Source of the DNA: Anaerolineae bacterium
GTDB taxonomy: Bacteria; Chloroflexota; Anaerolineae; Aggregatilineales; Phototrophicaceae
DNA: 39,367 nt
Direction of reading: 5' to 3'
Assembly (NCBI GenBank): GCA_022824565.1
Contig: JAJDZQ010000076.1
Coordinates: 1-39,367 of the forward strand
In this document: one piece after another, positions 1 to 7,751 of the stretch
Position numbering within the stretch: position 1 is the first letter of the stretch
How the letters are laid out: each line of letters starts with the position of its first letter
Notes under the pieces: model-generated
Databases searched by the model: none
The model's input: only the letters and a program-made list of their open reading frames with translations
What the model was told of the DNA's origin: nothing
Program-made: the position numbers and the translations under genes

Positions 1-1
1 G

Positions 2-790
2 CAGATGGACGATGACGACATCCTTTCGGGTGGCAACAACCGGCGGCATATCATCATGGAGTGCGAGAATTCGCTGAGGCGACTGCAAACCGACTACATC
101 GACTTGTATCAGTTGCACCGTCCCAATCCCGATATCCCGATCGACGAAACCTTACGCGCGCTGGACGACCTCATCACCGCCGGCAAAGTGCGCTATATCG
201 GCAGCAGCTCCTTCCCATCCTGGCGCGTCATGGAGTCGCTGTGGGTCGCCAAAGAACTGGGATTGAACCGCTTCGTGAGCGAGCAACCGCCCTATCACCT
301 GCTCGACCGCAGCATCGAGCGCGAGATGATCCCCATGGCAAAGTCCTATGGCATCGCCATCATCCCCTGGTCGCCATTGGCGCGCGGATTCCTGAGTGGC
401 AAGTATAAGCGCGGCGAGCCGATCCCCGGCGACAGCCGCTTCGGCAGCGACTCCGGGCGAGGAGCGGCTTTCCAACGGCGGCGCGACCAGCACTTCACCA
501 ACCTCGGCTTCGATGTGCTGGACACAGTGCAAGCAATCGCCGCCGAAAAAGGGGTAAGCTCCAGCCAGATCGCCTTGGCTTGGGTCAACAGCAAGCCGGG
601 CATCACCGCTCCTATCATCGGCCCGCGCACTATGGCGCATCTGGATGACAACCTGGGCGCGCTGGAAGTTGAATTGAACGCTGATGATCACGCGCGGCTG
701 GATGCTGTCGCCGAACCAGAGCGCGCCACCGTGCCCTATTATCACGGCAGCATGGTCAACTTCAAACCGAACGATCATGCCTGGCTGTAA
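2..790 (+). CDS. Aldo/keto reductase, C-terminal part (cut by window edge)
   Basis: The open frame runs in from the left edge with no start in view, so roughly the first 70-80 residues of a usual 320-330-residue protein are missing. The visible part matches NADPH-dependent aldo/keto reductases: a segment with DYIDLYQLHRP (barrel strand with the substrate-pocket His), then GKVRYIGSSSF, then IIPWSPLARGFLSGKY, and near the end PIIGPRTMAHLDDNL, which is the cofactor 2'-phosphate/adenine region. The family reduces aldehydes and ketones or oxidises sugars in the cytoplasm; the substrate cannot be read from the sequence. The catalytic Asp/Tyr/Lys region lies mostly before the window. It faces the next gene tail to tail with 84 bp between. 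The family is secure; the specific role is unknown. Confidence 0.9.
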   Translation, partial: QMDDDDILSGGNNRRHIIMECENSLRRLQTDYIDLYQLHRPNPDIPIDETLRALDDLITAGKVRYIGSSSFPSWRVMESLWVAKELGLNRFVSEQPPYHLLDRSIEREMIPMAKSYGIAIIPWSPLARGFLSGKYKRGEPIPGDSRFGSDSGRGAAFQRRRDQHFTNLGFDVLDTVQAIAAEKGVSSSQIALAWVNSKPGITAPIIGPRTMAHLDDNLGALEVELNADDHARLDAVAEPERATVPYYHGSMVNFKPNDHAWL

Positions 791-874
791 TTGCCGGAGA
801 AGAGCCGCCTCGAAGCAATCACAGGCCGTCTCTTCAGCGCCTTCCAGCAGGCAAATTTGAGGCAATTGGGCTGT

Positions 875-2311
875 CTAGCCAGGCGTCGCTGCTTTTTTGA
901 TCTGCAGCAGCCGCTTGTATTCGTCGCTGGCTTTGTAGTGCTCGTCCAGCGGATAACAGCCAGAAACCATGCCATTGCGCGGGGCGGTCGTGCAATCGCT
1001 GAAGGTTCGGCAGATTCGTTTGCGCTGCAGCGGTCGCCCCGCCAGCAAGTCGGCAGGCAGCTGCGGATAGCTCAATGCCATCCGTCCCAAGCCCACAAAG
1101 TCTGTCAAGCCTTGGCGCGTTGCAGCTTGCGCCACATTGGGCAGCCAATCCTGCAAATAGGAATAGCCCGAGCCGACAAGGGTTAAATCGGGGAAGGCTT
1201 CTTTTAGCTCTGCCGTAACCTGTATCTGGCGCGCCACGCCCACCAGGGGATCCTCTGGCAGCAGGTAGCCATCCGAAGGCGGAAAAATCGCCGGTCTCTG
1301 GATGTGAAAATTGTAATAGGGGCTGCCAGCTGTGATGCAAACCAACTGGATATCCAGGCTTTGCAGCAAATCCAGGAAGCGCCGCGGTTCGCTGAGGTCA
1401 TAGCCAGTGCCTGTCCCATCGCCGCCAAAAGCATAGGGATAGCGGTTAGCGGAATATGGCGCTGGCTCGCCGATGCGGTCGCTGCCCGGCTGAAAAGGAA
1501 TCCAGTCGATGGCGCTCAACCGCACGCCGATATCCAATCCGGGCGCGCGCGAGCGGATTAGCTCAACCGTATCGCGCAGAAACCGCGTGCGATTCTCAAA
1601 GCCGCCGCCAAACTTGCCGGCGCGGTCAACTGCGCTTAGGAATTCATGTCCCAGATAGCCATGGCAATGCTTGATATCGACAAAGTCGAAACCAGCCTGC
1701 TGGGCAAAAACGGCCGCCTGCCCAAAGTCTTCGATCAACTGCTCGATTTCGGCATCGCTCAGCACACAAGCGTCATCTTCAACCTGAAACTTGGTATCGA
1801 GAACAGGGTGTCGATACAGCACAAGCGGCTCGAGCTGGGCGCTATTGGGGCGGCAGAACCGTCCGGAATGCGTCAATTGCAGGCCAATCAGCAAGTCGTC
1901 TGCGCCTGCGAAGTCCTGGGCATGCGCGTTCAGCAGGTCGGCGCGCAAGCCAGCGATGCCAGCCAGGTTGGCGCCGTTGAGGACCAGTTGGCGGGCATTG
2001 GCGCGTCCATCGTGGCGCACCGCGACAGCCTCGCCACCCCAGATCAACTTTGCGCCGCTCTGTCCAAAGCGCCGCCAGCGTCGCCGCGTCAACTCGGTGG
2101 GCAGGCCCTCCGCCGTGCCATCCCAACCTTCCATGGGCAGGATGCAAAAGCGATTGGCCAATGTTCGCCCACGATACGCATAAGAGCGCGCCAGGGGCGA
2201 TGTTGCGCCGCGGGCAAGTTGTTCGTCTATTGGCAAATCTGCGCCGACCGACTGACAATAGTTTGTGAATTGCTCGAAAGTGCGCAATTGGGCAACGCGT
2301 CTGATCGCCAT
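875..2311 (-). CDS. Old yellow enzyme family NADH:flavin oxidoreductase
   Basis: FMN-dependent TIM-barrel oxidoreductase of the OYE / 2,4-dienoyl-CoA reductase family (478 residues). The N-terminal part has [13 protein letters not shown], the strand that starts the barrel. The middle has [14 protein letters not shown] followed by [11 protein letters not shown], matching the family block HGYLxHxFLSP...NRxDxYGGSxENRxRF. The C-terminal third has [16 protein letters not shown], the phosphate-binding end of the barrel. It is longer than a minimal OYE (about 370), and the extra C-terminal segment has three cysteines (CRTFSDC...GC); whether they bind a metal cannot be said. It is the last gene of the leftward operon and begins 3 bp after the stop of the aldolase-like gene, so it is probably translated in coupling with it. 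It likely reduces an unsaturated carbonyl in the catabolic route; the substrate is unknown. Confidence 0.88.
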   Translation of the reverse strand: MAIRRVAQLRTFEQFTNYCQSVGADLPIDEQLARGATSPLARSYAYRGRTLANRFCILPMEGWDGTAEGLPTELTRRRWRRFGQSGAKLIWGGEAVAVRHDGRANARQLVLNGANLAGIAGLRADLLNAHAQDFAGADDLLIGLQLTHSGRFCRPNSAQLEPLVLYRHPVLDTKFQVEDDACVLSDAEIEQLIEDFGQAAVFAQQAGFDFVDIKHCHGYLGHEFLSAVDRAGKFGGGFENRTRFLRDTVELIRSRAPGLDIGVRLSAIDWIPFQPGSDRIGEPAPYSANRYPYAFGGDGTGTGYDLSEPRRFLDLLQSLDIQLVCITAGSPYYNFHIQRPAIFPPSDGYLLPEDPLVGVARQIQVTAELKEAFPDLTLVGSGYSYLQDWLPNVAQAATRQGLTDFVGLGRMALSYPQLPADLLAGRPLQRKRICRTFSDCTTAPRNGMVSGCYPLDEHYKASDEYKRLLQIKKAATPG

Positions 2312-2314
2312 GGG

Positions 2315-3268
2315 CTAGCTTTCGTCCAGGACGCCGAGCCGCCCGGCAATATCGCGCAGGATGGCGATGTCGCTTTGCGGACGGGGTGGCGAGTCGGCAT
2401 GGGTTTTATGCGAGCCAATCCAGCCGCGAAGTTTCAGAAATTGCGCAGCCGAATGTTTGTAGGCTGGCACAGGCGCACGAAAAGCCAGGAAACCCAGATA
2501 TTGCAGCAGGTCGTTTAATTCATAGAAGCCCGCATCGGCATCCAGCCACATTTGGTCGCGCCGGGCGAACAGATCGGGCGCAAAGGTGCTCAAGCCCAGC
2601 AGGTAATCGCTGCCATACATAACCATGTCAATCGCCAGGTCGTTGCCGGTATACACCTTGAAATCGCTGCGCACTTCATCGCGCAGGCGGATGCGCTGCC
2701 ATTCCAGCTGGCGGCTTAGCGACGAGTGCTTCGCGCCCAGGCATTTTTCCAGGCCCAGCAAGCCGCGGTAGGTAGCGAGGCTGTAGATCGCGCCGAAGGG
2801 AGCGAACATCTTGCCCAACTCAAAAGCGATGAACCCGTCTGTTTCAGCGCCAATCTGTTCGTAGCCGCGCAGGATGTCCGCCTCTGGCTGGTTCGTCAAA
2901 CCGAAAGACTGGAATACGATGGGCGTGCCGCCGTGTCGCTGAATGCTCTCGACCTGGCTGGCATAGGTGGCGAAGTCGAATGCGGCACCGGGCTGGTCGC
3001 CCACGAACGCGCCGGCCACAAAGCGACCGCCGTCGAGCGTGCAGCTCGTCGCGCGCAAGACTTTTTGCCGCTGTTCTTCGCTGATGAGGTTGGCGAAGCC
3101 CGTGTCCATGTTGACCGCAGGCGTAAGGCCAGCTTCTGCTGTGCGGCGCACATGGCTGGCGAGCCCGGGCCAGTCGACCTCGCCATTCTCGTGGAAAGGC
3201 AGCAATATCGCCGAGATGCCTTCGATTTTGCGCTGGGGGCGGATGAGATCTTGCGGTTCTTGCTGCAT
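2315..3268 (-). CDS. Dihydrodipicolinate synthase (DapA/NanA)-like aldolase family protein
   Basis: A TIM-barrel protein resembling the class I aldolase/lyase family DapA/NanA. The N-terminal block [20 protein letters not shown] corresponds to the family opening (G-x-x-x-x-x-x-PF...G-x-x-D), followed by [23 protein letters not shown], where the usual text is a GTTGE-type glycine stretch. The expected Schiff-base lysine is plausibly in the segment [13 protein letters not shown], although the spacing is not canonical, so activity as a true DapA is doubtful. The start chosen is the ATG at 3268, because GAGGA lies 7 nt upstream; an ATG 36 nt earlier has no such site. It lies between the PhyH gene (32 bp) and the OYE gene (3 bp). 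A carbon-carbon lyase role in substrate breakdown is inferred. Confidence 0.75.
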   Translation of the reverse strand: MQQEPQDLIRPQRKIEGISAILLPFHENGEVDWPGLASHVRRTAEAGLTPAVNMDTGFANLISEEQRQKVLRATSCTLDGGRFVAGAFVGDQPGAAFDFATYASQVESIQRHGGTPIVFQSFGLTNQPEADILRGYEQIGAETDGFIAFELGKMFAPFGAIYSLATYRGLLGLEKCLGAKHSSLSRQLEWQRIRLRDEVRSDFKVYTGNDLAIDMVMYGSDYLLGLSTFAPDLFARRDQMWLDADAGFYELNDLLQYLGFLAFRAPVPAYKHSAAQFLKLRGWIGSHKTHADSPPRPQSDIAILRDIAGRLGVLDES

Positions 3269-3300
3269 AGCGCAATCCTCGTCAAGTTGTTTTTTGATTA

Positions 3301-4071
3301 TCATTCGCGCTGCGGCGAAATCTCGGCGACCGGCTGCACATGGAAACGGGGATTGGCCTTTAGCAAGCCGAGCTCCTCGCCATTTCTGCTGGCGCGCACA
3401 TCATCGCGGTGGTATTGCACAGCATAACCCAGGCGCGGCTGGTCGGTGCTGTTTGCGCCAGAGCCATGCAGAGTCAGCCTGGTGAAAGCCACCGCATCGC
3501 CCGGCATCATGCGCAGCGGCAGAAATGATGTCGGTTCGACTGCGACTGTGCGGTGCCCATCGCGGTCTTCGCTTTCTATCGAGTCCAACGTGCCGGCCAG
3601 GTGCGTCGCCGGCGCGATCTGCAAGCAGCCATTCAGCGGACTCATTTCCATCAGCGCGAACCAGATATTCGTGCCCGGACCAGCAAAGCGCGTGTATTGA
3701 TTGTCCTGGTGGAAATGAAATCGGCCACCGCCACCACCACTTTTGACCGCAGTGAAGGGCAGATAAACGGTCGATGGTCCGCGCATCAACTGCGCAGCGA
3801 TAGCCTGCAATGCCTCGCTGTGCACCAGGCGCGCCAAGCCCGAACCAGCCAGATATTGACGGCTTTGACGCAGCTTGTCTTTGGATGTGCTGGCATTGCG
3901 CAGGGCTTCGCGGCTGATCCCCAACCCCGCCATGATGTCCAGCACTTCTGCCGCCAGGTCTTCCGCCGCCTCGCGACTGAGCAAACCGGGCAGCGACAAG
4001 TAGCCGTACTTGTCATAGAAGTTGACCTCGTTTTCGGTCAGTTCGCGGTAACGCAACAATTCGGCAGCCAT
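3301..4071 (-). CDS. Phytanoyl-CoA dioxygenase (PhyH) family protein
   Basis: Non-haem Fe(II)/2-oxoglutarate-dependent oxygenase of the PhyH superfamily (256 residues, normal length). The iron triad is visible: His121 and Asp123 in FHFHQDNQY, and His202 in LTLHGSGAN. Arg213 in [10 protein letters not shown] fits the 2-oxoglutarate-binding arginine. Between them lies [20 protein letters not shown], typical of this family (W-x-A-L-x-x-x-x-x-x-NG-x-L). The N-terminal helix region [13 protein letters not shown] also fits. The start has GAGGA 7 nt upstream. It sits 29 bp after the hydroxyacid dehydrogenase gene and 32 bp before the aldolase-like gene. The family hydroxylates very diverse small molecules; the substrate here is unknown. 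Confidence 0.92.
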   Translation of the reverse strand: MAAELLRYRELTENEVNFYDKYGYLSLPGLLSREAAEDLAAEVLDIMAGLGISREALRNASTSKDKLRQSRQYLAGSGLARLVHSEALQAIAAQLMRGPSTVYLPFTAVKSGGGGGRFHFHQDNQYTRFAGPGTNIWFALMEMSPLNGCLQIAPATHLAGTLDSIESEDRDGHRTVAVEPTSFLPLRMMPGDAVAFTRLTLHGSGANSTDQPRLGYAVQYHRDDVRASRNGEELGLLKANPRFHVQPVAEISPQRE

Positions 4072-4100
4072 TTCACTGTCCTCGCGGTTCGATGTGGCGA

Positions 4101-5105
4101 TTATGCCATAGTCGGCAATTGCTCGCGCTTTATCTCAAAACGCATTTCGCCGCTGGCCAGATACGCAATCAACTCATCCAGCATGCACTCGCCTAGGCGT
4201 CGTGTGTCATTCACGCCGATAGCGCCAGCCGTGTGCGGAGTCAACACGACATTCGGCAGGTCGTACAGCGCAGATTCGGGCGGTGGCGGCTCGGGGTGGG
4301 TGACATCCAGCAGCGCATACACATCGGGGCGTTGGCGCAGCACATCAATGAGCGCGCCTTCGTCCACCAGCGCGCCACGCGCACTGTTGATAAATGTGCT
4401 GTAGGGCGGAAGCTGTTCCAACAACTGCCGATTGACCAGGCCCTCGGTCTCTGGCAGCCAGGGCGCATGCAGCGAAGTAACCGCCGATGAAGCAAACAAG
4501 TCGGCCAGGCTGACCAGCTCGATACCCAATTCGGCTGCGTCCTGGGCGTTGGCATACGGATCGTAGGCAACGATGCACACGCGAAATGGCTTCAACAGGC
4601 GGATCACCTGCCGGCCTACCATACTCAAACCGATGATGCCGACAGTCGCGCCACGCACACCCTGGTAAGCGCGATTTTTGCTCTCGTTAGAAAAAGTGCG
4701 CTGCTGCCGCACCCGCGCGACTTCGCTCCACATGCCTTTGAGCGAGAGCACAATCTGCGCGACCACAACTTCAGCCACACATTCGGCGTTGGCAGAAGCG
4801 GCATGCGTGATGCGGATGCCCCGCTCCCACATGGCATCGCTGACCAAGCGCTTAATCGTGCCAGCGCCATAAAAGACCGCTTGCAGCTGCGGCGCATTGG
4901 CAAGAAAGGCGGCATCCAGGCGCGGGCACAACCAGGACGATATGAGGATCTCCATTTCTTGCAGCAATGACGGGTTGGCAGCAATCTGCGCTTTGGTCTG
5001 GGGCGGCGCGATTACCTCGACATGCCTGGCGAATTGCGCGATCAAGTCGTCTGGATACACGCGCTGGCGGATGTTGTCTTCCAAGATGAAAAGCGCTTTG
5101 GGCAT
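4101..5105 (-). CDS. D-isomer-specific 2-hydroxyacid dehydrogenase
   Basis: NAD(P)-dependent 2-hydroxyacid dehydrogenase family protein (334 residues from the chosen start). It has an N-terminal catalytic half, a central Rossmann segment GIIGLSMVGRQVIRLLKPF, the substrate Arg in FINSARGALVDEGAL, a Glu-containing loop DVTHPEPPPPES, and the catalytic His in VLTPHTAG. The cofactor motif is G-x-S-x-x-G rather than G-x-G-x-x-G, a modest departure. The start is the ATG at 5105, preceded by AAGGAG at 5-nt spacing; an in-frame ATG 51 nt upstream would lie inside the promoter region. It is the first gene of the leftward operon, with a promoter between 5137 and 5166. It probably interconverts a 2-oxoacid and a D-2-hydroxyacid. 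Confidence 0.92.
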   Translation of the reverse strand: MPKALFILEDNIRQRVYPDDLIAQFARHVEVIAPPQTKAQIAANPSLLQEMEILISSWLCPRLDAAFLANAPQLQAVFYGAGTIKRLVSDAMWERGIRITHAASANAECVAEVVVAQIVLSLKGMWSEVARVRQQRTFSNESKNRAYQGVRGATVGIIGLSMVGRQVIRLLKPFRVCIVAYDPYANAQDAAELGIELVSLADLFASSAVTSLHAPWLPETEGLVNRQLLEQLPPYSTFINSARGALVDEGALIDVLRQRPDVYALLDVTHPEPPPPESALYDLPNVVLTPHTAGAIGVNDTRRLGECMLDELIAYLASGEMRFEIKREQLPTMA

Positions 5106-5114
5106 GGGCTCTCC

Positions 5115-5166
5115 TTGCGGCGCGGTCTGCCAGCCTATAGTATCATTGGAGCGCAAGCTTGTACAA
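5115..5166. promoter_or_regulatory. Overlapping divergent promoters between the two catabolic operons
   Basis: Leftward promoter: TTGTAC (-35) at 5161-5166 and TACTAT (-10) at 5137-5142, 18-bp spacer, reading toward the hydroxyacid dehydrogenase. Rightward promoter: TTGCGG at 5115-5120 and TAGTAT at 5138-5143, 17-bp spacer, reading toward the creatininase gene. The two -10 boxes use nearly the same bases, so polymerase could occupy only one at a time and a single regulator could control both. These are read by eye. Confidence 0.5.
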
Positions 5167-5197
5167 GAATCCCGCGCCAGCTCGCAAAGGACGGCAA

Positions 5198-5899
5198 ATG
5201 CTCATTTCCCAGATGAACTGGATGCAGGTGGAGGAGTTCCTGCGCCGAGACGATCGCTGCATCCTGCCCACCGGCAGCACCGAACAGCACGCCTATCTCA
5301 GCCTCAGCGTGGATACCATCCTGGCAGCGCGCCTGGCTGAAGAAGTGGGCGAGCTGGCGGATGTGCCGGTCTACCCTGCCCTGCCCTATGGCCTGGCAAC
5401 ACAATGGACAGCTTTTCCTGGCACGGTCACGCTGCGCATCGACACCTATCTGGCGCTGATTCGCGATGTGCTGGACAGCATCAAGCGCGCCGGTTTTCGA
5501 CGCATCCTGCTCATCAACGGGCATGGTGGCAATGCGCCGGCCCAAGGCCTGCTGCGCGAATGGATGATGGACAATCCCGATGCCACCGTGCAATGGCACA
5601 ACTGGTACAACGCGCCGCAAACCTGGGAGAAAGTGCTGCAAACCGATCCGCTTTGTTCGCACGCGTCGTGGATGGAAAATTATCCCTGGACGCGGCTGCC
5701 CGGGCTCGCGCTGCCCAAAGGCGCAAAACCGCTGACCGATTTACACAGGCTTGCGCAACTGAACCCGCAGCAAACACGCGAGCAGCTGGGCGATGGCAAT
5801 ATGGGCGGCCTGTATCAACGTAGCGACGATGAAATGTTGGCGATTTGGCAAGTGGCAGTCGCAGAAACCTGCGCGCTGCTGGAGAGGGATTGGGACTAG
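5198..5899 (+). CDS. Creatininase family protein (creatinine amidohydrolase-like)
   Basis: Metal-dependent amidohydrolase of the creatininase fold, 233 residues. Metal ligands expected for the family are present: Glu29 and His31 in GSTEQHAYL, Asp39 in SVDT, His109 in INGHGGN, and a later Glu in HASWMEN, the counterpart of the HAGxxET block. All five positions are filled, so it should be an active hydrolase of a cyclic amide, formamide or similar bond; creatinine itself is not implied. The start is the ATG at 5198, with AAGGA 6 nt upstream; an alternative start 39 nt earlier lacks a site. The ketopantoate-reductase-like gene begins at the very next base after its stop, so the two are co-transcribed. 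Confidence 0.9.
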   Translation: MLISQMNWMQVEEFLRRDDRCILPTGSTEQHAYLSLSVDTILAARLAEEVGELADVPVYPALPYGLATQWTAFPGTVTLRIDTYLALIRDVLDSIKRAGFRRILLINGHGGNAPAQGLLREWMMDNPDATVQWHNWYNAPQTWEKVLQTDPLCSHASWMENYPWTRLPGLALPKGAKPLTDLHRLAQLNPQQTREQLGDGNMGGLYQRSDDEMLAIWQVAVAETCALLERDWD

Positions 5900-6907
5900 A
5901 TGAACCTGTTGATTTGGGGAGCGGGCGCGATCGGCGGCACAGTCGGCGCATTCTTGCAGCGCGCCGGGCACGATGTCGCTTTTGTGGATGTCGTGCCAGA
6001 ACATGTGGCTGCTATCAACGACAATGGACTGCGCATCAGCGGTCCGATTGACGAGTTTCGCGTCGATGCCCGCGCCTTCACGCCACAGCAGCTTGCGGGC
6101 CGGCATCAGACTATCTTGCTTTGCACAAAGTCGCAGCATACGCGGGCGGCTGCCGAGTCGCTTGCGCCATTCCTCGCCGAAGCTGGCTGCGTTGTTTCGC
6201 TGCAGAATGGTTTGAACGAATTGACCATCGCCGAGATTGTCGGTCGGCAGCGCACAGTCGGCGCATTCGTCAATTTCAGCGCCGATTATCATGGTCCGGG
6301 CGAGATTCTCTTTGGGGGACGCGGCGCTGTCGTCATTGGCGAGCTGGACGGCGCAGATAGCCAGCGCGCGCGGCAGTTGGTCGAGGCGCTGCGCGACTTT
6401 GACGTTGACGCGCAATTCACCAAAAACATCTTTGGCTATTTGTGGGGCAAGGAAGCCTACGGCGCAATGTTGTTCGTCTCCGCCCTAACACACGAGTCCA
6501 TCGCCGCCGCCTTGTCCAACGCGCGTTTTCGTCCGCTTTACATCCGCGCTGCCCAAGAAGTCGTCTGGCTGGCGGCTGAGCTGGGCATCAGGCCACTGGG
6601 TTTCAACGGCTTTGAACCGGCGCTTTTTCTGGCGGACGATCAAGCCGGCATAGCGCGATCGCTCGATTCGTTGGTGGCGTTTAACAAGCTATCGGCGAAG
6701 ACACACAGCGGCATTTGGCGCGACCTGGCTGTGCGTAAACGCGCCACAGAGGTTTCGATGTACGAGCCGCTGCTGGCGCAAGCAGATGCAATCGGCATGG
6801 ACATGCCCTTGACGCGCCGCTGGATAGCCATGATTGGCGAGATTGAACATGGCGCGCGCGAACAGAGCCTGGGCAACCTGGAAGACCTAAGGGCGGAGTT
6901 CTCATGA
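5900..6907 (+). CDS. Ketopantoate reductase (PanE/ApbA) family protein, atypical
   Basis: A two-domain NADPH-dependent reductase like PanE (335 residues). The Rossmann motif GAGAIGG is at residues 8-14, followed by the family signatures LLCTKSQHT and VSLQNGLNE. The C-terminal helical domain has WGKEAYGAMLFVSALTHESI where true ketopantoate reductases have Lys followed by conserved Asn residues (K-x-x-x-N-x-x-x-N); the lysine is kept but both Asn positions are not. It may therefore act on another 2-oxo or 3-oxo acid. It starts directly after the creatininase stop and its own end overlaps the SDR start by 4 bp (ATGA). PanE proper is a coenzyme A pathway enzyme; the catabolic context argues against that role here. 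Confidence 0.88.
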   Translation: MNLLIWGAGAIGGTVGAFLQRAGHDVAFVDVVPEHVAAINDNGLRISGPIDEFRVDARAFTPQQLAGRHQTILLCTKSQHTRAAAESLAPFLAEAGCVVSLQNGLNELTIAEIVGRQRTVGAFVNFSADYHGPGEILFGGRGAVVIGELDGADSQRARQLVEALRDFDVDAQFTKNIFGYLWGKEAYGAMLFVSALTHESIAAALSNARFRPLYIRAAQEVVWLAAELGIRPLGFNGFEPALFLADDQAGIARSLDSLVAFNKLSAKTHSGIWRDLAVRKRATEVSMYEPLLAQADAIGMDMPLTRRWIAMIGEIEHGAREQSLGNLEDLRAEFS

Positions 6908-7674
6908 ATATCGACTTCACGGGCAAGACGGCAATCGTAACTGGCGCGGCGCACGGATTTGGACGCGCAATCAGCCTGGCATTCGCGCAGCGCGGCGCAT
7001 CTGTCTGGGCATGTGATGTGCTGGCGGACGAACTGGCAGAAACAATGGCGCTGTGCGAGGCAACGAGCGGCAAGTGTCAGGCGCGGGTCGTCGATGTGCG
7101 CGATCGTGCCGCAGTTTTCGGGCTGGTGGACGAGGTGATCGCGAGCGATGGCTGCGTGCAGATCCTGGTCAACAATGCGGGCGGCGTGCTGGGGCAAGTC
7201 GGTCGCCCACTGGAAGAGATCAGCGAAGAGGATTGGAACAGCATCTTCGAGGTCAACGCGCGCGGGGCATTCTACTTCTCGCAGGCTGTCGCGCCATCCA
7301 TGAAAGCTGCGCGCTTCGGCCGCATCATCAACATTTCCAGCGGCGCCGGTTTGGGCGTCAGTCTAACAGGCATCCAGGCTTATGCGGCGGCGAAGGCTGC
7401 GCAGATCGGCTTGACCCGGCAACTGGCGCACGAATTGGGCGAGTGGCAAATCACAGTCAACAACATCGCGCCGGGCTTTGTGCTGTCCAATCCCAATTCT
7501 ATCCGCCAATTCGAATCGTATGGCGAAGCGGGTCAACGCGCTTTAGTGAATCGCTTCGCCATGAAGCGGCTGGGCAGCGCCGAAGATATTGCCAACGGCG
7601 TCGTTTTCTTCGCATCTGAATACGCGGGTTGGATTACCGGGCAAGTATTGCCCATCGATGGCGGCAAGTTGTGA
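6904..7674 (+). CDS. Short-chain dehydrogenase/reductase (SDR)
   Basis: Classical SDR of 256 residues. It has the cofactor motif TGAAHGFGRA (TGxxxGxG) near residue 14, the structural NNAG block in ILVNNAGGVL, the catalytic Ser in IINISSGAG and the Tyr/Lys pair in YAAAKAAQIG. The C-terminus ends with ITGQVLPIDGGKL, the usual SDR ending. An acidic residue after the second strand (ACDVLA) suggests NAD rather than NADP. The ATG overlaps the previous stop in ATGA, so translation is likely coupled. It is the last gene of the rightward operon and probably oxidises a secondary alcohol intermediate. Confidence 0.95.
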   Translation: MNIDFTGKTAIVTGAAHGFGRAISLAFAQRGASVWACDVLADELAETMALCEATSGKCQARVVDVRDRAAVFGLVDEVIASDGCVQILVNNAGGVLGQVGRPLEEISEEDWNSIFEVNARGAFYFSQAVAPSMKAARFGRIINISSGAGLGVSLTGIQAYAAAKAAQIGLTRQLAHELGEWQITVNNIAPGFVLSNPNSIRQFESYGEAGQRALVNRFAMKRLGSAEDIANGVVFFASEYAGWITGQVLPIDGGKL

Positions 7675-7703
7675 GCTCGACATAGCAGCCATGTCAATCC
7701 AAC

Positions 7704-7728
7704 AAAAAAGCCCACGGTTGGTGGGCTT
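7704..7728 (-). terminator. Rho-independent terminator of the molybdopterin-subunit operon
   Basis: A perfect 8-bp stem (AAGCCCAC with GTGGGCTT, 7708-7715 and 7721-7728) with a 5-base loop. On the minus strand it is followed by a run of six T. It lies between the convergent SDR and molybdopterin-subunit genes. On the plus strand only three T follow, so it should work best leftward, though it may help stop the SDR operon too. Confidence 0.8.
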
Positions 7729-7751
7729 TGCTGTGCTTCTTGTTTGTTGGT

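Noticed and set aside
1646-2518. Long plus-strand open frame opposite the OYE gene
   Set aside because: It is the antisense shadow of a well-supported OYE gene; the same holds for long antisense frames opposite the Mo subunit (8709-9785), the exporter (15091-16143), M20 (25948-27009) and aroC (34336-35673).
5900-6907. panE of the coenzyme A pathway
   Set aside because: Substrate asparagines are missing and no panB or panC is nearby; the neighbours are catabolic.
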